From Microbotryum silenes-acaulis (Eukaryota; Basidiomycota; Microbotryomycetes; Microbotryales; Microbotryaceae), in the NCBI GenBank assembly GCA_003665825.1, contig QPFY01000019.1, positions 372,001 to 436,000 on the forward strand: DNA of 64,000 bases, read 5' to 3'. Shown here in pieces: positions 40,328-50,708 of the stretch (position 1 is its first letter; each line of letters begins with the position of its first letter). The notes under the pieces are model-generated. The model saw only the letters and a program-made list of their open reading frames with translations, made no database searches and was not told the DNA's origin. A program made the position numbers and the translations under genes.

Positions 40328-42442
40328 TTAACCGATTACTCTCTTGCTCTTTACGATTTTGCGCTCCTCGACCTCCGCAGCCGACAGCTGGGAACCCGGT
40401 TCAACGTACAAGACCTGAATCAGAAAGAATCAGAAGAGGTCAACTTCAACATCGCGCAGAGAGAATCTTCTAGGAGAGACAGAGAGGACGAACCTGATAC
40501 TGATCCTTGCGACTTAAAGACTTGAACCCGACCCTGAACGTGCTCAACGATTTCACGTTCAGCCCCGTCGTGGCATTTGCCATCATCTTTGTGAAGAGGT
40601 TAGGCTCGTAAAACGGCCTGGCGTCATCTGGGTCGGGTCTCAGACGCGCTTGAGGGGATTCAGCCCAGAACGCTTTGACGGATGGGGCGGGCGGAGCGGA
40701 AGAGGACAGGGGTCGCTTTTTGGAGCTCGAGGGAGAGGTAGAGAGAGTTGACGTGGCGTTGTCCACTTTGGACGCGGCTTTCTTGAGGCCATTTGGGACG
40801 CGTCTGGAAATTGAGAATGTGACCTTTCGGCTCAGACGAGGCTCGACTTGAAAGAGAGATCACGGGAAAGAACGAACCTCGCCGGATCGAACATCAACAA
40901 ATACCCCTCTCCTTGCTCACCGTATTCGATTCCGACGACGGTCCTGGAATGACCCTGGTGTTGCAAGTACAAGGGCTGCTTGGCCGACATGATGGGTAAG
41001 AAGCTGCTTGGGAAACTCGAGGATGCTCGAAGCCGAATGTCACCGTTCGAATTGGAAACGGAGACGTAAGAAGCCTCGAGCGTGCCAGCGAAGTAAGCGA
41101 CGATCCATCTGATCAAGGATGAATCGGCACCTTTCTTCGCATGAGGAAGTTTCGGGAAGTCGACGATTTGACAACTGTGGTGAAGGACAGAGGTGGAGAG
41201 CCAGGATGAGCTGGAGCGGGTAGGGGCTGGGCAGGAGCTGTTCGGTCATACCGTATGGATAGAGCTGTGAGCGCCGTGTACATCTCGGTTGCTCCGGTCC
41301 ACCTCTTGCTTCCTCGGAGCCTGCCGTTGAAATAAGCGGCGCCGTTCAAGTCATGGCCTGATGATCATCGAGCGAAGCTTCAGCATTGACAAATCGAAGA
41401 ATCGATCTGAAGTGCGGGACTTGACTGACCTGCTTTCCAAGCATCCTCGATGACACCTTGTAGTTCCAAGATGGACGGAACCGGAGAAGGGCCGCTAGCT
41501 GAGGTGTTGTACTCGGGCAGATGGCGCAGGGATGAAAACAGCATCTGCGTATTACGATATCTGTAAAGTTGACGAGAGGTACGCCCGAACAGAGAGTGTG
41601 AGCAGTAGTTTCGGAGAACCAGAAAAGGTCTAGCTGGCTTACCCACAACTCCATGCCAGATCCGTTCCTCGGCCACGAATGTACTGGGTGTGTAGATCCC
41701 CGATAAGGGTGGTCCACACTGGCGACAGCTTCCGGGGGGCCATCTTGACGATCGAAGCAATCACGGCAACGAGGCCTGAGCAAGGCTCCCAGTCCGATTG
41801 AGTATTCAATCGCCAGAGAATATCAGTTCAGTACGAACCTCACTTACCTGGTATTCCTTCCGGTTCCGAGTCCCTACCGTCCAAGAGTCTCGGCTTCTTG
41901 AACGCTCCAAATCCTTTTCTACGCGCAGACGAAGATGTCGTTGCATCCGTTACCGCGAGACCATCTTCTTCGTCTTCCTCTTCCGTCTCGGAAGCCTCTG
42001 AGGAAAGTGCGCGATGCTCGAGGCATTCCCCGACGTGGGCGTCGCGTGAGCCTTGGACGGGGTCGAGTTCGATCCAGCGCCACGGCAGATCGCAGATAGG
42101 GCAAACATCCTCGTCGTCTTCACTATCCGAGACGATGAGCATCTCGACAGCGGCTCGAGGAGGTGGAACGTGATCGTCGTCGTTGATCTTGTCTTGTTTG
42201 GCGTCAAGGTCCGAGCCTGGCGTAGCTTCTTGTGAAGCGTCGAGGCCTGTCACGTGCGGGTCGTGCGCTGTCGTGCGGTCAGCGAATTGCCCGTTCGACA
42301 AACGCCCAGCCGGCGGTTCAGCGCTCAGCACAGCACACTGACATTGGTTGAGATGATGCTCAAAGACACCAACGTCTCCATTGATCACGGTGTGGCAGAT
42401 GAAGCATTCTTGTAGCTGCCCCTTTGAGGAGGAGGCCGACAT
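40328..42442 (-). CDS. ZUP1/ZUFSP-type ubiquitin peptidase (C78 family)
   Basis: Predicted deubiquitinase acting in DNA-damage tolerance. ATG at 42442 gives MSASSSKGQLQECFICHTVI with a C2H2/ubiquitin-binding finger (CFICHTVINGDVGVFEHHLNQC), followed by a second finger (CPICDLPW...HVGECL) after an acidic stretch. The peptidase core is spread over several exons: CGYRNTQMLFSSLRHLP (about 41580-41530, catalytic Cys in CGYRN), YFNGRLRGSKRWTGATEMYTAL, RWIVAYFAGTLEASYVS, LYLQHQGHSRTVVGIEYGEQ (catalytic His) and LLMFDPAR (Asp). A last exon reads VLYVEPGSQLSAAEVEERK and stops at 40328. The convergent NRPS ends only 110 bp away. Family assignment is strong; linkage specificity is inferred from known members. 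Confidence 0.82.
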
Positions 42443-42946
42443 GATGGATTGCGAACAAGTGGACGGAGGAAGAGAACGCAGCGGGCCCGGGGGAGGACGA
42501 TCAGGTCGAGGACAGCAATGGCGGCGACCTCGTACGACGTATAGTTGGCCGGAATGAGTCTTGGCGGACTCTTCGGAAGAGGACATTGACCAGACAGGTC
42601 GTTTGGCGTTGGGCTGAGAAAGGGGGCGTCGCCTCAGCCTTGAACCTCGTCATTGAACCAGACCAGCTGAAATGTATGACTTGAAAACGCACAATCGTTT
42701 CCACTTTGTTTCCTCACGACTTTCCAGTGCACTTCCCCAGCCTAATAGCGGCTATTAGCGGTGGCCATTCGCAGCGCCGGCCGCGACGGAGTGGGGGGGG
42801 GGGGGGGGGTGGTCCCTTTTGACATCACGTCCCGCCGCGTCCCGCCCTCACCTGCCTTTGCCCCTCCTCGGCTCTACGCCGTAAACACACACTCTTGGTG
42901 TCAACTCAAGGACGATCGCACACTCGGCCCAGGGAAGGAAGTGGGA
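42443..42946. promoter_or_regulatory. Shared divergent promoter of the ZUP1-like gene and RAD1
   Basis: Contains a G17 tract at 42793-42809 followed by pyrimidine-rich sequence close to the RAD1 start. Confidence 0.45.
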
Positions 42947-45006
42947 ATGGCACCGGCTGCTGCTTCTCAGGAGGTGAGTCGTACCCCCGTGCATTCACGT
43001 CCCCGTTCCCGATCAGCCGTGATCGTGGTGGGTTCCCTCGGTCAACGTCGCACCGATCATGGGGTCATCCCCCAACATAGAACCCACATCACTTCCGTCC
43101 ATACGCTCAGGGTTGATCATGTTGCATGTATAGATCCTGAGAGCGACCATCAAGGATGTCAGATCGTTGGCGAGCATGCTCAGAGCCTTGAGCTTTCGTC
43201 CTGTAAGAAGGAGCTCAGATCGTGCATCTTGCATACCATCTCGAGCTCATCCTCCTTTCTTTTCACATGCCCACTTTGACATTACGCAGACGGCCGTGGT
43301 CGAGATTCGTCAAGCCGGGATCAAGTTTACGGTTGAATTAGGCAGATCCGTGCAAGGTGAGTACGACTTGAAACTCAATCTACGCTACACCTCTCCACAC
43401 GACTGATCAAAACGATCCGTCTCTATATATCAATCAGCCAACGCCTACCTCCAAGCCGAGGCTTTTGACTCGTACCAATTCTCCCTCAACCCTCCCGGCC
43501 CGTCCGCTACGAACCGACGAGACCGGCAACTTGATACACCTTCCTCGGACTCGGACGATCCTTTCCAAGTCGAGCTGGCCGACGAAGACATTAACGGAGA
43601 TCATGCACCCTTTGTCGCTTTTGGTGTCTCCATCTCGACTATATTGGAATGTCTCAACATCTTTGGTAATGCTGGATCAGGCGGGTCCACGTCAGGAGGC
43701 TCCACTGGATTTTCAGCGTCCTCGGGTCGGCAGTGGAGTGGTGGGGGTGGTGGGGGTGGGGCGGGAGCAGGCAGTGGGCAAGGTGCGGTGGGAACGGTCC
43801 AGGCTTCCGAATTTGGGACGGAGAATCGTGGTGGGGGGAGAAGGAGAGGCGGAGACCAAGATCGAGGGGAGAGGGAGGGGGGATCCGGAATTGGAGGACC
43901 TGGCTCGACGACGACGTTGGAGATGACGTATCGCGGCGAAGGTTATCCGCTCGTGCTGTTGTAAGCTTTTCTCCTGGGGAAGCCTCATCTTACGGAGATT
44001 GAGCGTAGGGAGGAGCCGAGTGCACCGAGCGCAGACTGCTAAGGTCTGGCCTTGCCGTTGCACAGACTGGAAGAGGGTGGGATCGTGACCCGATGCGAGA
44101 TCACGACTTACGAACCGGACGACTTGATGGAACTCTTCTTTGACGATCAAGACAGGGTGATGAAGTTTATTATGAAGGTGAGAGCGTCTTGCTCGATGAA
44201 GAATCGCCATGGTCCTGGATCGAGTGACTCAACGTACCTTTCAATACCCTCGCAGTCCGGATGGCTCGCCGACGCTTTCTCTGAACTCGACCCGTCCTCC
44301 GATCGGGTTTCGTTCTCCTTCTCGCCCTCAAACCAAGCCTCAACGCGATCGAATTATAACCGCTACGCGACCGAGGACAGGCTCGCCGATTCGTCGCAGG
44401 AGAACGAGGCGCCGTTGTTCCGATTGGAGAGCGTCGGTGATTTGGGCAGCACCGAGATGGACTATCCGAACGACAAGGACGTGCTCGAGACGTTCGAATG
44501 TCAGGGCCCGATGAGGAATTCGTGAGTTTTGGTGTTGTGATATCTTACGAATACTCTCTTGGGAAGGATGCTGGTATGCTGATGCTGCTTCGAGGGTGAA
44601 CGTGTCGACAGGTACAAGTACTCGCAGATCCAGTTAATCCAAAAAGCGCTCAACGCGTCGATCAAGACGGTAAGCTCGGCTGTGGTCCCATGAACCCACC
44701 CGTCGATCTCTTGCACTACTGATCCCTCTCGTATCTTTGTTTGAACCCAAAGTCGCTTCGCACCGCTGCGGACGGCCTGATGAGCTTCCAATTCATGATT
44801 CCAATAGGGAAGCGCACGACCGAGGCCGAGAGGGACAAGTTTGCTTTCGTTGAATTTCTAGTACGTTCTGCCCCAGGTCCCGCCTCTTCCTGACGTTGCG
44901 CTCGTCCCTGTCCGGATCGTATCAAACATACAGGCTGACATCGTGCTTACTCATTTGCCGGCGATGTTGCTGCTTGCAGTGCGTGGCGCAGGATGACGAG
45001 TATTGA
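42947..45006 (+). CDS. RAD1: Checkpoint clamp subunit RAD1 (9-1-1 complex)
   Basis: PCNA-like subunit of the Rad9-Rad1-Hus1 clamp loaded at damaged DNA. Exon 1 is short (MAPAAASQE at 42947). Exon 2 (about 43132-43201) reads ILRATIKDVRSLASMLRALS and joins in frame to TAVVEIRQAGIKFTVELGRS (43291 on), the canonical start of the first clamp domain. Next come ANAYLQAEAFDSYQFSL, VSISTILECLNIFG, TLEMTYRGEGYPLVLLLEEG and ITTYEPDDL. A later exon has SLRTAADGLMSFQFMIPIG and the gene ends CVAQDDEY at 45006. A Gly/Ser/Arg-rich insertion (about 43675-43910) interrupts the first domain between ECLNIFGN and TTTLEM; it is probably a flexible loop. Seven or eight exons. Confidence 0.87.
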
Positions 45007-45296
45007 TACTTTACGCGGCGGGTGGTCGCGGAGCTTGTTTGGGCTGAATCGTGTTGTAACATCATACGCAGTCGTAGGATTTTTATGTTGTATAGTAGGC
45101 AATTTCATGTGCAGACCAGTGTCGTGCAGGATTGGAGTCTCGGCAGCTCGCCGATCTAACTCTGGATGATGCGTTGAAGCGGTCCGAGCTCAAGCGCGCT
45201 CTTCGCAGGGTCTGAAATCGGTCTTGCGAAGGGGCGATCCCGTCCGGAGTTGGACTCGCTCGTGTACTGCATTACCAGGCCGTCCACTCGCACAGC

Positions 45297-48200
45297 ATGA
45301 GATCGGACGCCCGCCCTTCCAAAAGGTCTCGACAGACCGTCGTCGTCGCTTCGACCTCGACCTCGACCTCGACCGCCCCACCCAAGGCCAAGGCTCCTGT
45401 CGGTCGCCTGTTCGCCCCCTTCCGCTCGTTGGGCCATGTCTCGACCTCGGTGCCGCTCGTCGTGCTTTCGAGGAGCAGCAAGTACCTCGAGACACCGGCC
45501 TTGACGGTCCTCACCAGTTTGGGCAACTCGTGGGCCATGTGGGAAGGGCAAGGGTTGAAGGTATTGTTTGTTGGTGAGTGCAGGGAGCTGCAGGAGAGGT
45601 GCGAGTAGGCCCCCCCCCTCGCTCCAGCTCAGCTCGGCTTAGCTAGGGGGCATCTCACGGTCTTATAGACTGAGTGCGGAAACTGATTTTGATCGGATGA
45701 CCCGACAGGTCCCGATATGGGTTCCCCCATCACCAGTCTTGCGCTCAGTCTTGACAGCGTCTACGCCTCCACCTCTAAAGGCTGGGTCGGCCGCTTCGTC
45801 AGGGGGAAGCAGGTCGCGCACTTTGTCATGAACGGTCATGCTAGAGAACAGAGACGGAAAACAAGAAGAGGGAAAGCATCATCATCGTCGTCGTCGTCCT
45901 CGTCATCTTCCGGCACATCGAGCGAGGACGACGGTTCGGACACGAGCGATGATTCGGACTCGAATTCAGATTCAGATGACGACGACGAACCTGCCTCCAA
46001 GAACGATTCCTCCGTTGCCGAGGGTGAATCCCTGCATTCAATCTGCATCTTTGGAACGACCATGCTCGCGCTCACCGCATCGGGCACCAAGATGATCGTA
46101 TGGGACCTCCCGGCCTTGACCAAAGAAGCTTCCAAAGGCCCCCTGGCCCCACCTTCAGCAGACGACAAGGACGAGACAGCCAGCGTCATGAATGAGAGCA
46201 GTCACATCACACCGTATGCGACAATCGAGTTCCCAAGCGGATTTACCGCGACCAAGGTTGTGCATCCTGCGAGCTACCTGAACAAGGTCGTAGTCGGCAG
46301 TCAGGAAGGCGAATTGGTCGTTTGGAACATCCGGACAGCGTAAGGCCGAGCTTGCTTCTCTGCTAGCGTTAGCGTGGATGCGCAGCATTCAGCTGACCAG
46401 TCTAGTTCCAATCCCCTGCAGTAATCTCGTGCATACCTTTTCGGCATCGGCACTGGCACCACTCAGCTCGCCCTCGCCCATCACCGCTCTTACCCAATCC
46501 CCTGCGATCGACGTACTCGGTGTTGGCTTGGCCAACGGCGCGTGCATCCTCTTTGATGTCAGGATTGGTCAGGTCTTGGGCAAAGTCAAGCTCGAAGGTG
46601 AAGGTGCCGGAGAAGTTGTTGGTGTCGCGTTCAGGAACGGTGCGTTCACTCTTGGGGGCTCGCTTCCAAAGAAAGGCATCGGCGAGGAAAGAGGAAACTA
46701 ACGCCTCTACGTCGCTTGGCGCTTCTCCTCAGACGACATTTCGCACACCCTCGCTGTTTCATCCTCGACGGGTCACATCGCCTTGTTCGATCTCGCGGCC
46801 AAAATGCGTCTGTTGCACCTCGTTCGAGCGACTCATGAAGGCGCGGTCGGGGGGCTGGTGTGGGTTACGGGTCAGCCTTTGATGATGACGAGTGGGGGTG
46901 ATAATTCGATCAAGGTGAGCGAACGAGTGGGACGCTGATTTGGACGGCACGAAGCGGGGAGAAGCTGACATCAGATCGCGTCTCTTCACGTTCTCTCTGT
47001 AGCAATGGCTCTTCGACTCGCCGAGCGCACCCCCGAGGTTACTCAAGCAGCGATCGGGGCATCAGGCACCACCCCATCTCGTGAGGTACTATGGCGAGGA
47101 CGGCAAGGCCATCTTGACTGCCGGTGCGGATCATGCTTTGAGGTACACCAGCATCGTCAGGGATTCGAGGGGGTATGAATTGAGTCAAGGTGCGGTTGTG
47201 AGAGGAGGATGGCTCAAAGTCGGAGCCTTGGACTGACGACCTCTCCACTGCATCTCAGGTTCTATTGCGAGGAAGGCGACGCATTTGGGTGTCAAGCCCT
47301 CGTCACTCAAGTTGCCGCTCATCACTTCGTTGGCGTACTCAACCGCTAGGGCCAAGGAGTGGGACGACGTCGTCACTGTTTCGAGAGGGGAGGAGTTTGG
47401 GAGGAGTTGGAGCGTCATGAACAAGCGGGTTGGAAAATGGACGTTGAGCGTGCAGGGGAGTGTCAAGGTGAATCAAAATTGCAGACCGCGCCTGTGCAGG
47501 TCTGGTATTGATACTGATTAGTTTGTCGCTATGTGTCCTCGCACCATTCTAGTGCTCGGCTGTCACTGCATGCGGCAACTTTGGGCTCGTCGGATCGTCG
47601 ATGGGTCAGGTAGTTTTGTACAATCTCCAATCCGGACTCAAGCGCAAAGTGTTCAAAGTGCCGCACAACGGATCCACCGACGTCCGTGGCCAACATGTCA
47701 CCGGCGTCGCGACCGACGCGCTCAATCGCATCGTGGTCGCGTCGACGTTGAAAGGCGCACTGCACTTTTTCGACTTTCAGACGATGCGTTTCCTCAAGAC
47801 GGTCACGCTGGGCGTGTCCATCACGCGCATTGTCCTGCAGAGGGAGAATGGTCTGTTGGTCGCTGTGTGCGATGACTTGATCTTGAGGATCGTGGACATC
47901 GAGACCAAGAAGGTTGTGAGGGAACTTGCGGGGCCGAGAGGGCAGATTTTGGATGTGGTGAGTTTTCTCTTCCCGTCCTCACTCATCATCGGTCGACTTA
48001 GCAATGGACGGAAAGTGTGGACTCGAGAACAACTGTGCTGATGTGCGATCTTGCTCTCGTACATAACAGGCATGGTCCCCTGACTCCCGCTGGCTTATCG
48101 CGACTTCCCAAGACTCGATCATTCGAACATACGACATCCCCACGGGGAACCTCATCGACGCATTCCGCACCTCGACCGTCGCGACCTCACTATCCTTCTC

Positions 48201-49304
48201 CCCGACCAACGACTTTCTCGCAACGACCCACGTGGGAAGCGTCGGTGTCTACCTATGGGCCAATCGCGCGCAGCTTTCCGAAGTCGCGCTCGGGTTGTTC
48301 GATGAGGACAAGTTGGGCGTCGAAGAGGTTGGGTTGCCGAGCCTGCAAGGTGTTGCGGAGGATGAGAGTGAGCCAAACTATCCGGGGAACCTGAGGGGGC
48401 TCATTTGTTTGGGAAAGAAAATGAACTGATCATCTTGCTGCGTCTTCCGTAGACTTGCCGGAATTGATGGCGCCGACAAACTGGAGCGATTTGCCGCCAT
48501 TCACGACGCCAGATCAACTGAGCAGCGAGCTGTTGACGCTCTCGCTCATGCCGAGGTCGAGGTGGCAGACCTTGCTCAACCTCGACACAATCAAGGTCAG
48601 TTGAAGACGAAGCGGGCGAAAGAGGATGTGGGACTCGGACTTATTGCTTCTTCCTGCTTTTCCTTGCCAGCAACGCAACAAGCCAAAGGAGAAGCCGAAA
48701 GCGCCTGAACGAGCCCCCTTCTTCCTCCCCACACTCCCAGGCGTGAGGAATCGCTTCGACCTCGGAGCGGACGGGAAAGAGAATGCGAAGGACGACGATC
48801 AGCTGCAGAAGAAAAAGACCAAGCTCGACTTTTTGTCGGCCATGAGCGTCGAGACCGAGTTCATGAGGAGACTTTCAGGCGATGATCCAACGGGGAATTG
48901 TGAGTTTGCATTTGTTTGTGCCTCACATGCGTCGTAAAATCTGATCCGATTCGTTACGCCGCGGTCGTATTCGATAGACGAATCTTTTTTCACCTACCTC
49001 AAGGCCCTGTCCCCTTCCTCGACCGATCTCGAGATCCGGTCGCTCACGCTCCTGCCACATCTCTCGCTGTTCCTCTCGGCGCTGAACCGTCGCCTCGCGT
49101 CGCACCGCGATTTCGAAGCCGTACAAACGTACCTCTCGCTCTTCCTCCGAATTCACGGCGATGTCGTCGTCCAGAACACAGAGCTGCTCGAACCGCTGCT
49201 GCGGATCGACGCGATGCTCAAGCAGGAAGGCGACAGGTTGGTCGAGCGGACCGCGAGGGCCCTGGGCACGCTCGCATTCTTGAGGAGCGCACCGGTCGTC
49301 TAGG
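45297..49304 (+). CDS. UTP21: U3 snoRNP protein UTP21 (WDR36), WD-repeat protein
   Basis: Component of the small-subunit processome (UTP-B) needed for 18S rRNA maturation in the nucleolus. The start MRSDARPSKRSRQ is followed by the family opening RLFAPFRSLGHVSTSVPLVV and NSWAMWEGQGLKVLFVGPDM. Tandem WD repeats fill the middle: KVVVGSQEGELVVWNIRTA, VLGVGLANGACILFDVRIG, GQVVLYNLQSGLKRKVFKV, VATSLSFSPTNDFLATTHVG. The C-terminal UTP21 domain reads LTLSLMPRSRWQTLLNLDTI, PFFLPTLPGVRNRFDLG and ends FLRSAPVV at 49304. An acidic Ser/Asp-rich insertion (about 45870-46020) interrupts the first propeller after FRRGK-like sequence. About a dozen exons. Length and both conserved ends argue for an intact gene. 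Confidence 0.9.
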
Positions 49305-49458
49305 CTACCCTGTGGTGCCTGTCTCTCTCTGATTGTAATTCTTCCTTCTTTGTGTAACGGATGTTGCGTCGATTCGTGTGCATTGCATCGTGCTTTTACC
49401 AACAATAATCCTCCCGTGCTGTGGTTGCGTTCGTTCGTTCGTTCCGGACCAGCTTCCC

Positions 49459-50139
49459 TCAAGACTGCCTCGCTACGATCTGTTGTATCCGCTGGCAAAA
49501 GAGTTCGGTATGACTCGGGTCCGATGGAAGTTGGCACAGGAAGCCCTATGAAGAGGAAAGGGCAGTCGTAGGAGGATGAGTCTCGTTGTGTAGAAAGAGG
49601 GGTTCTGGAAGAGGTCGGAACGCACCTGCTTTTGCATCAACGCAAACACTTTGGTCACTTGTTCGTGCACCTGTGTAGCGCATCATAGCTGATTAGTCTC
49701 TACCCGAGTTCGGTTGATGGTCACTCGACCGTTTGCAGTGTCGGTGCGTCGTAAAAGTGGTGCTTTGCCGCGGGGGTGACGTCACGAGCGCCCGCCTAGC
49801 AACGAGCAGTTCGGGTCGGGCGTCCACTGCAGCCGCACGTAACGCTTACTTGGACACACTGCGTCTGCCCATTGGGACCTAGTCGACACAGATCCGTCTA
49901 TCAGACAGCACAGCAGAAGGAGAGGAGGTCAGTCACCACGCAACGATGGGGATCCGAGTTCGACGGCGGCCCTCGGGCTGCGAAACTAGACTGGACTGCA
50001 ACTACCAACAACCACTGACCAGAGCTTGGCCGGCCACGCGTTCGTTGAGCGTGTAGTTCGAATTCGGCGACTGCGATACGAACGAGGTGATGGGTGCCGC
50101 GGCTTCGGTCGAAAGAATGGTGGGGTCGACGGGCGGCAT
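49459..50139 (-). CDS. Small conserved-looking protein of unknown function
   Basis: I do not recognise this gene. Splice logic supports it: exon 1 (50139-50021) encodes MPPVDPTILSTEAAAPITSF to ERVAGQAL; a second short exon gives TDLCRLGPNGQTQCVQ; a third TPAAKHHFYDAPTLQT (about 49790-49727); a fourth VHEQVTKVFALMQKQ (49670-49626); the last GFLCQLPSDPSHTELFCQRI ending at TGA, 49459. Donors and acceptors are canonical and phases compatible, though the third exon boundaries have alternatives. Around 130 residues, mostly helical in appearance. It ends convergently 155 bp from UTP21 and lies 411 bp from the copia element. A small subunit of a larger complex is possible but unproven. Confidence 0.5.
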
Positions 50140-50549
50140 GATGAGATGAGATACGTAGATAGTTAGGTCGTCCGAGGTCTTGGTCGGCGTGCGGTTGCGG
50201 AATCGGGGCAGCAGTCAATCGAAACCCCCGCGCGGGGGAACCGAATACTCTGCGAATCCGTGAGCCGATTTCAATCCCACTCCCCACACGGGGTCAACTC
50301 CGACTTTATCATTCTCCGAGTAGTAGAGTAGCGCAATTTTTGAATCATCAGGTGCACTCCTAGATTATAGTACCTACTACAGAACGAGAGATCGCCCGCG
50401 TCGAGAATCGCGCCACTCCGAGGAAGCTACTACGAGAGAGTCGCATGATTCGCGCTCGACTTTGATTCGACTCTGTTGCACCTCACTCGCTGTCCCTGTT
50501 CTGATCATAGATCCTAAATCATTACAAATTGTGAACGGGACTTGAGGAA
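50140..50549. other. Intergenic stretch between the small gene and the copia element
   Basis: Includes the probable promoter of the small gene and the target side of the retrotransposon insertion. No gene is supportable. Confidence 0.4.
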
Positions 50550-50554
50550 CTTTA

Positions 50555-50689
50555 TCTAGAATCTCGGCGTCTGATTCGAGGTGGTTCAATACGTTAGAAC
50601 GCTCGAATCAGAAGGAAGCTAAGAGAAAGCCCGCGCGCGCTCGCGCTCATGTAGCCTACAGAGTGTACTCCTCACGTGTCAACTCGACA
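50555..50689 (-). repeat. 3' LTR of the copia element (135 bp)
   Basis: Identical base for base to 54835-54969. Short for a copia LTR. Confidence 0.93.
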
Positions 50690-50702
50690 CCCCCCCTCGC
50701 TC
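50690..50702 (-). other. Polypurine tract
   Basis: On the coding strand GAGCGAGGGGGG directly abuts the 3' LTR, the expected place for plus-strand priming. Confidence 0.7.
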
Positions 50703-50708
50703 TAAGGC

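Noticed and set aside
43013..43234. Minus-strand frame opposite RAD1 exon 2 that looks helical (LANDLTSLMVALR)
   Set aside because: The plus strand encodes ILRATIKDVRSLASMLRALS, which splices in phase into RAD1; the minus frame is its shadow.
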